Under the pieces are notes generated by a model, which did not search any database, was not told the origin of the DNA, and saw only the letters and a list, made by a program, of their open reading frames with translations. Positions 19,301-29,121 of a DNA stretch of 64,000 nt are shown piece by piece. Each line of letters opens with the position of its first letter. Position 1 is the first letter of the stretch. The stretch comes from JTS-RE37 sp041744575 (GTDB lineage Bacteria > Bacteroidota > Bacteroidia > Flavobacteriales > Flavobacteriaceae): assembly GCA_041744575.1 (NCBI GenBank), contig JBGTKP010000049.1, positions 144,880-208,879 of the forward strand. Reading direction: 5' to 3'. Position numbers and translations under genes: made by a program.

Positions 19301-19898
19301 ATTTACCATCAAAGTTATTAACAATTCCGTTTCGGATCCTGTTTCGCAGATCGAAGTGCTGGATGCCCTCCCCACAGGTTCCGAAAGTGGTTTTGTTTAT
19401 CAGGAACACAGCGCGGATATGGGGGAATATAACCCAGAAGATGGTGTTTGGGAGATTCCGCTACTCGAAGTGGGACAGGAAGCCCTCCTGACCATTACAG
19501 TGTTTGTGCCAAGGGAAGGGACTTATGTGAATACGGCCTCTTTGATACGATCCAGACCAGGAGACGGAGTCCTTGAAAATAATGAGGCTTCGGTAGAGAT
19601 TCGCGTGAGCACACCCACGCAAGCCGATCCGGGATTTGTCTTTAACCAGTTCTCGCCGAACGCGGATGGAACCAATGACTTCCTGAAGATCAAGGATATA
19701 GGCAGCTTTAGCAATACCTCCCTAAGAATATTTAACAGATATGGGAATCTGATGCTGGAAACCGCGAATATGGCCGAAGACAGTGTCTGGGACGGTAGCT
19801 ACAAGAATGAGCTGGCTCCGGATGGAACCTACTATTATATTTTGGATCTGGGCGATGGTTCGGAAATTAGAAAAGGCTGGATTCAGCTCATAAGATGA
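16314..19898 (+). CDS. Giant type IX-secreted adhesin (Calx-beta, TSP3, DUF11, CHU_C)
   Basis: 1194-residue surface protein. Order: signal peptide (to about residue 37, LNLQGQ); two Calx-beta domains (about 38-145 and 150-262, each ending in the DD-rich ...DDTLLEDDETVVLTLTG pattern); two repeated modules with SAGTP(T/S)NA..CS....VDLD(D/N)LL (about 365-460 and 635-720) separated by Ig-like Cys-containing segments; a thrombospondin type 3 calcium region of DxDxDGxxDGxE repeats (about 727-850); two DUF11 domains (about 853-970 and 975-1095); and a gliding-motility CHU_C tail (about 1108-1194, FSPNADGTNDFLKI) that directs type B export through the type IX system. Stop overlaps the start of a PorP/SprF gene (ATGA), as in sprB-sprF-like pairs. 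Confidence 0.93.
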   Translation: MKMKTNCGAIRKHSPFIVRGILLVAFFCCSLNLQGQTISIAVQDNPSESGSQGGSFRVFRSPGLFPTATITYTVSGLATPDGDYAALSGTVNISIFTSEAFIPISGIIDDNFVEGSEGITVTLESTNDGEIGPQNVATALISDNDTGVISLNLTEPPFDSDADEVGADPGSYSIDLSKPNGTNSVVTVSYSLSGSAGNPSSGQPDYTLSGAVTLNFTNDQAQVNRVLDIIPLDDTLLEDDETVVLTLTGTDNPLFTIGSPNQATITIAANDCAAGTTAPVLNANPSALCDVASIALNSYFTGSPPPGSVLRWSTNSNPSNTGDWVPEANGSLVSVSDTYYAFFYDPVSFCTSPPTAGRAITFSTSPSAGTPTNANACSDNEFGETRVDLDDLLSGTVSDGEWEFTSGPDDDIDISGNNNVDFEDADLGNYVFTYTTDTAVSPCTNKSSTVTITVIDCDPCLAGNIAPVRDTTVPTTFCDGVGQSLNNYTNSTAPAGSVLTWSINPNPLTVSGHRSAAQVASPTPGTYYGFFYDAANACASPTLQITLAVNNTPIISNTTPATRCGPGQVTLSAAGTIPGGSGSPNFNWFASQTSTQVLSGLANYSPTIAATTTYYVVATANGCTSQRVAVAATVVPQPSAGTPSNASSCSVSDNGPTTVDLDNLLNGAGTGIWTITGDPSGNLTLSADNVVNFVDRPDGNYEFTFTTTGAQAPCLNVSSSVTISVNDCDVDTDGDGLFDGDEASLGTDPNDVDSDDDGINDGTEVGPDPGNPLDEDSDGIIDALDSDDIDTDNDGVNDQQDPGNTNACIPDNGNMLCDSDMDGITDGEEVANGTDPFDPCDPNLTPDCQPEPIDLEVTKEVDNENAVLGDQVVFTITVTNTSDRRVLNVLIGELLETGFTYISDVPSTGTYDPVVGEWIVGELMPEQSVTLDITAEVVEGGTYSNTAELLDSFPDDDNPGNNSATVTLNIDLPEGVDLVIEKTALSTRPLVGDQVVFTIKVINNSVSDPVSQIEVLDALPTGSESGFVYQEHSADMGEYNPEDGVWEIPLLEVGQEALLTITVFVPREGTYVNTASLIRSRPGDGVLENNEASVEIRVSTPTQADPGFVFNQFSPNADGTNDFLKIKDIGSFSNTSLRIFNRYGNLMLETANMAEDSVWDGSYKNELAPDGTYYYILDLGDGSEIRKGWIQLIR

Positions 19899-20893
19899 TC
19901 GACATAATGACTTGTAACACAAGTAGGTTTTTAAATAAAATCACCTTTATCTGTCTTGTCCTGACCTTGTTCACAGGTATTGGATTGATGGCCCAGCAGG
20001 AGCCGCAGTATACCCAATATATGTACAATATCGGCAGTTTTAATCCCGCTTATGTCGGCACTGTTGAAACGCCCGACGTTTCGGGTCTCTACCGCGCACA
20101 GTGGATTGACATCCCGGGTGCTCCACGGACCATACGTTTTGGTGCCAATGTACCACTGGCCAATGAAAAGAATGGAATAGGATTTAACGCGATCAGTGAT
20201 CAGCTAGGGCCGGTGACGAATACTTTTGCCACAGGAGCGTATTCCTTTAAACTGAATGTTACAGAAGACACCTTCCTGTCCTTTGGGATCAATGCGGGTG
20301 GCTCTTTCCTGAATGTTGATTTTTCAAAGGGAACTTTTGAAAATCCGGGAGAACCTATTCTTGACCGTGAAACTATTAAGAAATTCTATCCCATCGTGGG
20401 TGCCGGACTTTTTTTATACCGGGATGACTGGTATCTGGGAACCTCGGTACCTAATTTCCTAACCGATGGGTTATATAACGAAGATGTCGCTACCATTGTA
20501 GAGGATAAGATGCAGTTTAATTTCATCGGGGGTTACGTCTTTGAGGTCTCTGATGGTCTTAAGTTAAAACCTGCCTTCCTTGTAAATTATATCCAGGGAG
20601 CACCGGTTACCGTGAATGGATCTGCCAATTTCCTGATCAATGATGTCTTTACCGTAGGGGCCTCATACCGGACCAGTAATGCAATTAGTGGTCTGGCGGG
20701 ATTCCAGATTTCAAGTAATACCTTTATAGGATATTCGTACGATTATAATACGAATGGCCTTGGAGCTTACAATTCCGGTTCCCATGAACTGATCCTGAAA
20801 TTTTATATAGGCAAGGGTGGAGAACCAGACGATGACGGCACTAAGAATCGCAAAGGAAAACCAAAGCAGATTGATACACCTCGGTTTTTTTAA
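19895..20893 (+). CDS. PorP/SprF family type IX secretion membrane protein (adhesin partner)
   Basis: 332-residue outer membrane protein with a signal peptide ending ...GIGLMAQ and the PorP/SprF opening QEPQYTQYMYNIGSFNPAYV, then Bacteroidota-type beta-barrel strands through to FIGYSYDYNTNGLGAYNSGSHE, the family's closing pattern. The start codon overlaps the adhesin stop by four bases, so translation is coupled and this protein is the likely dedicated export partner of the CHU_C-tailed adhesin (SprF/SprB relation). ATG at 19895 is favoured by the overlap; an in-frame ATG at 19907 is possible. Basic C-terminal tail GKPKQIDTPRFF is common in the family. Confidence 0.93.
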   Translation: MIDIMTCNTSRFLNKITFICLVLTLFTGIGLMAQQEPQYTQYMYNIGSFNPAYVGTVETPDVSGLYRAQWIDIPGAPRTIRFGANVPLANEKNGIGFNAISDQLGPVTNTFATGAYSFKLNVTEDTFLSFGINAGGSFLNVDFSKGTFENPGEPILDRETIKKFYPIVGAGLFLYRDDWYLGTSVPNFLTDGLYNEDVATIVEDKMQFNFIGGYVFEVSDGLKLKPAFLVNYIQGAPVTVNGSANFLINDVFTVGASYRTSNAISGLAGFQISSNTFIGYSYDYNTNGLGAYNSGSHELILKFYIGKGGEPDDDGTKNRKGKPKQIDTPRFF

Positions 20894-20905
20894 AGGGACA
20901 CAGCT

Positions 20906-22846
20906 ATGAATTTTAAACATATCACTGCACTTTTTTTGCTCCTTGGAGTCCAGTTCGTCCAGGCTCAGGAAGAAATGTCCCGGGCGGATATCCTCTTTTT
21001 TGAATATGCCTACAGCGAAGCCATCAAAGAGTATTACAAAGAAATGAATGAGGCCCCTCTCACCAATAAACAACAATTAAATCTTGCAGATTCCTTTCTG
21101 AAGGTTAGCAATTATAAACAGGCATCTGAAAAGTATCTCGAAGTATATAAGGCAGATTCTACGATGTCTGATCATCATTTCAACAAAATGCTTCAGTCAC
21201 TGGCAAAAACCTCAGGTCTCGAAAGGGCCAAGGCATTTTTAGCCACCCGTTCAGATGTCCTATCTCCTCAATTGCTGGAAAACACTGATTTTAATTTTGA
21301 ATTGCTGGCGTCTGAAAACAGCGGGGACATGGATTTCAAACTTTTTAATATTAATGCCAACAGTCCTCAATCCGATTTTGCACCGGCCTTTTATGGCGAT
21401 AAATTTTTATTTTCAAGTGGCAGGATGCAGGAAAAGCAAAAAACATACACCCCATCCGGGGAGGGCTTTCTGGATATTTATATTGGCAAAGTGGGCCTGG
21501 GGGGGCAGATCTCCAACCCGAATCCCTTTACAGGTATCCCGGACTCCCAGTTTCATGAAGCCACACCTTTTTATTCTATGGAACTGAATGAGACCTTCTA
21601 TATCCTTTCCAATTCGGATAAGGGCAAGCTCACATTTGATCAGAATGGGAAAAATGCCCTCGCACTTGGGATCTCGGATGCATCCGGTAATTTCCGCTAT
21701 TTACTCAGGGACCTCAGCACCTCTTTTTACTATCCCTTTTATGATTCGAAGAGCAGCCGCTTGTATTTTGCGGCCAATTTTGAGGACAGTCTGGGAGGGA
21801 CAGATATTTACTATGTCAATACGAACAATGGGCTTATTATGTCTTCCCCCGTTAATCTCGGGCCGCGCATCAATACCCCGGGCAATGAAATTGCGCCTTT
21901 TATTTTTGAGGATAGTTTTTATTTTTCCTCAGATATTTTTTATGGATTGGGCGGGATGGACATTTACAAATCCCAGATAGGACAAGAAGACTTTTTTAGT
22001 ATTCCCATCAACCTGGGTAAAGTAGTCAATTCCACCGAAGATGATTTTGGTTTTATCATCCGGAATAATATCAAGGAAGGGCTTATTGGCTATTTTTCAT
22101 CCAATCGAAAAGGGGGTAAAGGCGGAGATGATATTTACGGCTTTGTCGTAGATAAAAAACCCGGCTTGAAAACTATTGTTCTCAGGGGAGAAGTCCTGCG
22201 TGAAAATTCGACGGAAGCCATTCCAAAGGCCTCTGTAAAGTTATTGGATCAGGATAATAAAGTAATCAAGGAAGTCTATACCAATGACAAGGGAGATTAC
22301 TGGGCAGAAATCCCATGGAGAGATTATGTACGCCTTCAGGTTTCCAAAGACCGTTATGCATTTTTTGATATGCCAATGGACACCACGGCATTGCGCGAAG
22401 TTCAGAAAAACAATATGCTGAACATTGTACTCGCCGACATTGATGATCTTGTCCAGGAGCGGGAAGATCAGATGGTAATTAAGATGAACAAATTTTTCTT
22501 TGACCCTGCCAAATACGCCATTACTGAAGAAATCGGACAAGAGCTGGACAAAGCCGTGGAGGCGGTTCAGAAATTTCCACAGATCCAGTTGCGCATAGAA
22601 TCGCATACAGATACCCGTGGAGGAGGTGCGGCCAATTTTAAATTATCACAGAGGAGGGCTGATGCCATGAAGGAATATCTGCTGAACAAAGGGGTGCCAT
22701 CCTCCAATATTTTATACGCCATTGGTTATGGGGAAGACAAAATCACCAATAATTGCAGGGATGGGGTATACTGCCTTGAAATTTTGCATAAACAGAATGA
22801 ACGGCAATGGGTCGTATTATTGAACTATAACCTCCTTTTCCCATAA
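20906..22846 (+). CDS. OmpA family protein with TPR and PD40 repeats
   Basis: 646 residues; signal peptide to about residue 20 (LLGVQFVQA). Layout: TPR-like helices (about 25-125), a WD40-like PD40 beta-propeller (about 140-415, with repeated DIY(Y/K) motifs such as GTDIYYVNT and GGMDIYKSQ), a carboxypeptidase-regulatory-like domain (about 430-520) and a C-terminal OmpA peptidoglycan-binding domain (about 530-635) with SHTDTRGGGAANFKLSQRRA, in which the diaminopimelate-contacting Asp and Arg are kept. The usual closing NRRSEF pattern is changed to NERQWVVLL. Twelve bases after the PorP/SprF gene, so third in the adhesin operon; it probably anchors the export complex to peptidoglycan. Confidence 0.92.
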   Translation: MNFKHITALFLLLGVQFVQAQEEMSRADILFFEYAYSEAIKEYYKEMNEAPLTNKQQLNLADSFLKVSNYKQASEKYLEVYKADSTMSDHHFNKMLQSLAKTSGLERAKAFLATRSDVLSPQLLENTDFNFELLASENSGDMDFKLFNINANSPQSDFAPAFYGDKFLFSSGRMQEKQKTYTPSGEGFLDIYIGKVGLGGQISNPNPFTGIPDSQFHEATPFYSMELNETFYILSNSDKGKLTFDQNGKNALALGISDASGNFRYLLRDLSTSFYYPFYDSKSSRLYFAANFEDSLGGTDIYYVNTNNGLIMSSPVNLGPRINTPGNEIAPFIFEDSFYFSSDIFYGLGGMDIYKSQIGQEDFFSIPINLGKVVNSTEDDFGFIIRNNIKEGLIGYFSSNRKGGKGGDDIYGFVVDKKPGLKTIVLRGEVLRENSTEAIPKASVKLLDQDNKVIKEVYTNDKGDYWAEIPWRDYVRLQVSKDRYAFFDMPMDTTALREVQKNNMLNIVLADIDDLVQEREDQMVIKMNKFFFDPAKYAITEEIGQELDKAVEAVQKFPQIQLRIESHTDTRGGGAANFKLSQRRADAMKEYLLNKGVPSSNILYAIGYGEDKITNNCRDGVYCLEILHKQNERQWVVLLNYNLLFP

Positions 22847-23021
22847 TATATCCTGTTAAAGCTGCTTAAAGGTGCTTTGTCTGAAGGACCGCCGGTGATG
22901 AGAAAAGATGCCGCAACAAATGTGTGGCCGGCATCATAGGGGGTTACTATAGCCGAAACTTTTTCCTCTCCGCGGCACAAAGGCTTTTCAGAATACGTAT
23001 ATTTAGGGAAACGAATTTTCT

Positions 23022-23279
23022 ATGCATCAAAGTACCCCGGCCAAAGACTACTGGAGAAAAAACCTCCAATATGTTGTTATCCTCCTGGGTATTTGGTTTT
23101 TAGTTTCCTACGGTTTTGGCATTCTATTGAAAGATGCCCTGGACACCATCCCACTCGGCGGTTTTAAACTCGGTTTCTGGTTCGCTCAGCAAGGCGCAAT
23201 CTATGTTTTTGTCGTGCTTATATTTATTTATGTGCGATTGATGAACCGGCTGGACAGGAAATATGGTTATAACGAATAG
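23022..23279 (+). CDS. DUF4212 protein, small subunit of sodium:solute symporter
   Basis: 85 residues with two membrane helices (about 18-37 and 55-77). The pattern YWRKNLQYVVILLGIWFLVS at the start and MNRLDRKYGYNE at the end are typical of DUF4212, which is nearly always encoded directly before a VC_2705-subfamily sodium:solute symporter, as here (28-base gap). It is taken to be an accessory subunit of the transporter. A TATATTTA element at 22998-23005 sits 16 bases before the ATG, without a good -33 box. The operon appears to be DUF4212, symporter, Acs. Confidence 0.93.
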   Translation: MHQSTPAKDYWRKNLQYVVILLGIWFLVSYGFGILLKDALDTIPLGGFKLGFWFAQQGAIYVFVVLIFIYVRLMNRLDRKYGYNE

Positions 23280-23307
23280 TATGAACCCACATAACCGCTA
23301 AAATCCC

Positions 23308-25002
23308 ATGGATGTTCAAACATGGACCTATATTATTGTAGGCCTTACTTTTGCACTATACATTGGAATTGCTATCTGGTCGCGTGCTGCGAATACCAGC
23401 GAATTTTACGTCGCCGGAGGTGGCGTTTCCCCGATGGCCAATGGTCTTGCAACTGCGGCGGACTGGATGTCGGCGGCTTCATTTCTTGGGATGGCAGGCC
23501 TCATTTCATTCAGTGGTTATGATGGTTCTGTGTACCTGATGGGCTGGACCGGCGGTTATGTACTCCTGGCACTTTTACTGGCGCCCTATTTAAGAAAATT
23601 TGGAAAGTTTACGGTCCCCGATTTTATAGGTGACAGGTATTACTCCAATGTTGCCCGGACAGTGGCAGTAGTTTGTGCTTTGTTAGTTTCATTTACGTAT
23701 GTGGCAGGGCAGATGAGGGGGGTGGGCCTGGTCTTTTCAAGATTTTTGGAGGTACCTATCAATACCGGGGTACTCATCGGCATGATCATTGTTTTGTTTT
23801 ATGCCGTACTGGGTGGAATGAAAGGGATAACCTATACTCAGGTCGCGCAGTATTGTGTACTCATTTTTGCTTTTATGGTGCCGGCTATTTTCATATCCAT
23901 TCAAATGACAGGCAACCCCATCCCTCAGTTAGGAATGGGAAGCAATGTTACCGGAGAAGGGATTTCCCTGCTGGACAAACTTGACGGACTCTCTGAAGAT
24001 CTTGGATTCGCACGTTATACGGAGGGTTCAAAACCACTGATTGACATTTTCTGTATTACCGCGGCCCTGATGGTTGGAACTGCCGGACTCCCCCACGTTA
24101 TCGTTCGGTTTTTTACGGTACCAAAAGTACGTGATGCAAGGAAGTCCGCCGGTTATGCCCTGCTGTTTATTTCTGTGCTGTATACAACCGCACCCGCTAT
24201 TGCGGTGTTTGCGAGGACCAATCTCATAGAAACCGTAAGTAATAAAAATTACATCGATATGCCTGCGTGGTTCTCAAAATGGGAGAAAACAGGCCTGATA
24301 CAATTTGAAGATCGCAACGGGGATGGCAGGATACAATATGTAGCTGATAAAAATACCAACGAACTTACGGTGGATGCGGATATTATGGTTCTGGCCAATC
24401 CGGAGATTGCCGCCCTCCCTAACTGGGTGATCGCCCTGGTCGCAGCAGGAGGCCTGGCGGCCGCTCTTTCAACTGCGGCCGGGTTGTTGCTGGTTATATC
24501 TACCTCCATCTCCCATGATCTTATTAAGAAACAATTAAAGCCGGACATTTCGGATAAGGGTGAGCTAGTCGCAGCCAGGTCAGCAGCTATTGTTGCCGTG
24601 TGCGTGGCCGGCTATTTTGGCATCAATCCTCCGGATTTTGTTGCGGCCACCGTTGCTTTGGCCTTCGGGCTGGCGGCTGCGTCATTCTTTCCCGCTATTA
24701 TCCTGGGGATTTTCTATAAGAAAATGAATAAGGAAGGGGCTATATCGGGGATGATTGCCGGGATCATCATCATGTTATTCTATATGATGAAATTTAAATT
24801 CGACATGTTTGGCGGGGGTCAGGAAAAAGATTGGTGGTTTGGAATTTCCCCCGAGGGTTTTGGAACGGTAGCCATGTTGCTTAACTTTATGGTGGCCGTC
24901 ATCGTTTCAAGATTCACTCCTCAACCCCCTGATGCTGTTTTGGAAATAGTAGAGCACATACGCGTTCCGGGTGGTGCGGGAAGGCCTGGGCCACAGCATT
25001 GA
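23308..25002 (+). CDS. Sodium:solute symporter, VC_2705/ActP-like (acetate family)
   Basis: 564-residue secondary transporter with about 13 membrane helices. Signature: residues 24-45 region SRAANTSEFYVAGGGVSPM, then GLATAADWMSAASFLG (sodium/substrate-binding TM1 region), GFTVPDFIGDRYYSN and the late segment AGGLAAALSTAAGLLLVIST. A hydrophilic insertion with EDRNGDGRIQY (about 325-345) is an EF-hand-like loop found in this subfamily. Located between DUF4212 and acetyl-CoA synthetase, it probably brings in acetate or another short monocarboxylate with sodium. Substrate is inferred from context. Confidence 0.93.
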   Translation: MDVQTWTYIIVGLTFALYIGIAIWSRAANTSEFYVAGGGVSPMANGLATAADWMSAASFLGMAGLISFSGYDGSVYLMGWTGGYVLLALLLAPYLRKFGKFTVPDFIGDRYYSNVARTVAVVCALLVSFTYVAGQMRGVGLVFSRFLEVPINTGVLIGMIIVLFYAVLGGMKGITYTQVAQYCVLIFAFMVPAIFISIQMTGNPIPQLGMGSNVTGEGISLLDKLDGLSEDLGFARYTEGSKPLIDIFCITAALMVGTAGLPHVIVRFFTVPKVRDARKSAGYALLFISVLYTTAPAIAVFARTNLIETVSNKNYIDMPAWFSKWEKTGLIQFEDRNGDGRIQYVADKNTNELTVDADIMVLANPEIAALPNWVIALVAAGGLAAALSTAAGLLLVISTSISHDLIKKQLKPDISDKGELVAARSAAIVAVCVAGYFGINPPDFVAATVALAFGLAAASFFPAIILGIFYKKMNKEGAISGMIAGIIIMLFYMMKFKFDMFGGGQEKDWWFGISPEGFGTVAMLLNFMVAVIVSRFTPQPPDAVLEIVEHIRVPGGAGRPGPQH

Positions 25003-25096
25003 TGTACGTTGGTTGCCTTACAGATACGGGATTAAAAGTAATTATAAACGACTGTTCCCCGGAAGGTTCAGGGGGTACAGCAGATGGATACCACAC

Positions 25097-27004
<1,908 letters not shown>

Positions 27005-27063
27005 GGGATTATCCCAGGTCTTGAGGGCAGAAATTTCCCTGTTTCCATGCTGCATTGGGTTGT

Positions 27064-28317
27064 TCAGTCAAAGAGCAGAACATAGCAGTAATAGGCAGCG
27101 AAAAGGGAGAGAAAAATGATTCCTGCATAGGTTAATAACTGCAGGGCCCGTTTTGGATGGTACTTCGCAGGCAGATCCGGGCTCATCACATTCCTGAGAT
27201 TCATGTATCCCACAACCGGAGCCAGAACAAATGATATAAACGTAGCAAGAGCGACCAGATAGCCCATGTTGGCACTGAAAGCGGACAGGACCAGGTAGTT
27301 CACAAAAGCCAGCAGGATAATCGCCAGCGCATAGGGTCTTCTGCCATGGTAGCTCTTCTTCTCCCGTGAGAGGAGCCCGAGAATATCTATACTCACTCTC
27401 GCTATCGCATCATGTGCAGTCATACAGGTACTGAACATGGTGGCAAAAGCAGAAACGGCAATAAATATATAAGCCCAGCCCCCTATGTGTGTCGTAAATA
27501 ACGTTACCACCTGGTTGGCAAAGGCCACCGCTTCCCCGCTGAGAAGGGTATTGGTCCCATACAGCGTCATCCATCCGATAACAAGAAAAAAGATGGCCAG
27601 AAGTGCCGTAAAAAAATAGCCGGAATTGAATTCCTGCAGCGCTTCCTTTAGTCCGGGTTTTTGGGAGGCCTTATACTTCTCCAGACTCCAAAGACTCAGC
27701 CAGCTGCTGGCCTCAACAGCAGTGGGCATCCATCCGATAAGACCGATCAGGAACAGTACCCCGGCCTCATTGAATATGGCAGGTCTTTCAAATCCCGGCA
27801 AGGCGGTAACCTGTCCTTTGTAAATGACCAGGAAGGTGGTGACGAGCAACGCAATGAATAAGATGGTTACAACAAATTTAAGGGATATTTCAAGGAACTT
27901 GTACCTGCCCAGGATCAGAACCACACAAATAAAAGTAAATAATCCGAGAGCCACTGTACTCACTTTCGCATTGCTGATACTGAAAAGGTTAATGAATAGT
28001 CCGGCAGTAACCACATAAAGCGCCGCCAGGATGGTAAAGGTGGTCACCAGAGTAATGAAGGCATAAAGCCACAGGTAGCCTCTGCCCCTGTTGAGGTAGC
28101 CCTCAATAAGACTTTTCCCGGTTACATTGGTGTAACGGATCCCGAATTCAAAAAAGGGATATTTCAGCACATTGGCCAATACAATCGGGATCACCATGAT
28201 CCACCCATATTGGGCGCCTGCCTTGGTAGATAATACAAGATGGGAGGTGCCAATGGCCATGCTGGCAAAAAGTAGCCCCGGCCCCAGATTATTAAGCAGG
28301 TTGCGGAATGCAGACAT
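27064..28317 (-). CDS. Nramp-family transporter lacking the canonical metal-site motifs
   Basis: 417 residues with about eleven membrane helices, full-length for COG1914/Nramp. It opens as Nramp proteins do (NLGPGLLFASMAIGTSHLVL), but the TM1 metal-binding motif DPGN is replaced by a GTSH-type sequence, and the TM6 MPH motif reads MPTAVEASSW. Other family landmarks remain, for example the TM3-TM4 loop (NVTGKSLIEGYLNRGRGY). The protein therefore transports something other than, or with another geometry than, manganese/iron, or is a sugar/solute carrier of the same fold; substrate unknown. Convergent with acs (59 bases). Confidence 0.8.
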   Translation of the reverse strand: MSAFRNLLNNLGPGLLFASMAIGTSHLVLSTKAGAQYGWIMVIPIVLANVLKYPFFEFGIRYTNVTGKSLIEGYLNRGRGYLWLYAFITLVTTFTILAALYVVTAGLFINLFSISNAKVSTVALGLFTFICVVLILGRYKFLEISLKFVVTILFIALLVTTFLVIYKGQVTALPGFERPAIFNEAGVLFLIGLIGWMPTAVEASSWLSLWSLEKYKASQKPGLKEALQEFNSGYFFTALLAIFFLVIGWMTLYGTNTLLSGEAVAFANQVVTLFTTHIGGWAYIFIAVSAFATMFSTCMTAHDAIARVSIDILGLLSREKKSYHGRRPYALAIILLAFVNYLVLSAFSANMGYLVALATFISFVLAPVVGYMNLRNVMSPDLPAKYHPKRALQLLTYAGIIFLSLFAAYYCYVLLFD

Positions 28318-28414
28318 ATTTATACATCAAAACATCACTAAAATACACTATTTCATCATTGAAGGCCATGCGGTTTTTATGCAGATCACAAATCAGTTAA
28401 AAATTACGGCTTCC

Positions 28415-29059
28415 CTAATGAATTTTTATCTGTTCCCCATAAAATCTCGGCTGGGTGTTAAAAGCCAGATCCATAAACATCTTAATTCTGGCGAAATATT
28501 CCCGGAATTGAACTTTGAATCCCCTGCTGCCTGAGATATTCATGGCATTGAAGCCTATGGCGGCCAGACCTTTTTCTTCGGCGAGGTAAATGGCACGTTC
28601 ATTATGAAATTTTTGCGAAATAACGGTGACACTGTCCAGGCCAAATACAAATTGGGCCCTTCGCATTGAATCGAGCGTTCGGAAGCCGGCAAAGTCAAGA
28701 AAAATCTTTTCTGCAGGGATGCCACCCCTGATGAGGTCTTTCCTGATCGTATTGGGTTCATTGTAATAAGGGCTGCCATTGTCGCCACTCACAAGAACAA
28801 ATTCTATTTTGCCTGCATTAAAGAGCGCGATGGTAGCCTGGATCCTGTTTGTATAATAGGGATTGTTTCCCCCGGCGACCAATCGGCTTGAAGTACCAAG
28901 GACCAGTCCCACTTTATTCCTTGGAATCAGGCGGATATCGGAATAGGTCTTCCCTTCTGCGGCATCTACGATGAGTTTATTACAGACAAAGATAATCAAC
29001 ACAGGAACCAGTACAAGAGAAACCAAAAGGTAGGCATATTTCTTTTTCATGCGTGCCAT
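28415..29059 (-). CDS. SanA/YdcF-like membrane protein (DUF218)
   Basis: 214 residues with an N-terminal membrane anchor (about residues 8-27, AYLLVSLVLVPVLIIFVCNK) and a periplasmic DUF218 domain. Recognisable patterns are GLVLGTSSRLVAGGNNPYYTNR, VLVSGDNGSPYYNEP, IPAEKIFLDFAGFRTLDSM and VTVISQKFHNERA, which match the SanA (vancomycin high-temperature exclusion) branch, linked to envelope barrier function in E. coli. An alternative start three codons in (29050) is possible. The downstream 97 bases before the Nramp gene hold no terminator I can see. Confidence 0.88.
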   Translation of the reverse strand: MARMKKKYAYLLVSLVLVPVLIIFVCNKLIVDAAEGKTYSDIRLIPRNKVGLVLGTSSRLVAGGNNPYYTNRIQATIALFNAGKIEFVLVSGDNGSPYYNEPNTIRKDLIRGGIPAEKIFLDFAGFRTLDSMRRAQFVFGLDSVTVISQKFHNERAIYLAEEKGLAAIGFNAMNISGSRGFKVQFREYFARIKMFMDLAFNTQPRFYGEQIKIH

Positions 29060-29121
29060 AAGATCCTAAAAGTAAGGATTCTGAGGCAACTGTGGCTTCC
29101 GTCTTAATTATTTCGGTCGGG

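Noticed and set aside
22700..22846. Frameshift at the end of the OmpA-family gene
   Set aside because: Other frames do not give the usual ending, and the in-frame residues keep the C-x-E-x2-H-x2-N-x-R spacing.
24971..25096. Longer start for acetyl-CoA synthetase
   Set aside because: It overlaps the symporter gene and has no family similarity; ATG 25097 gives the normal length.
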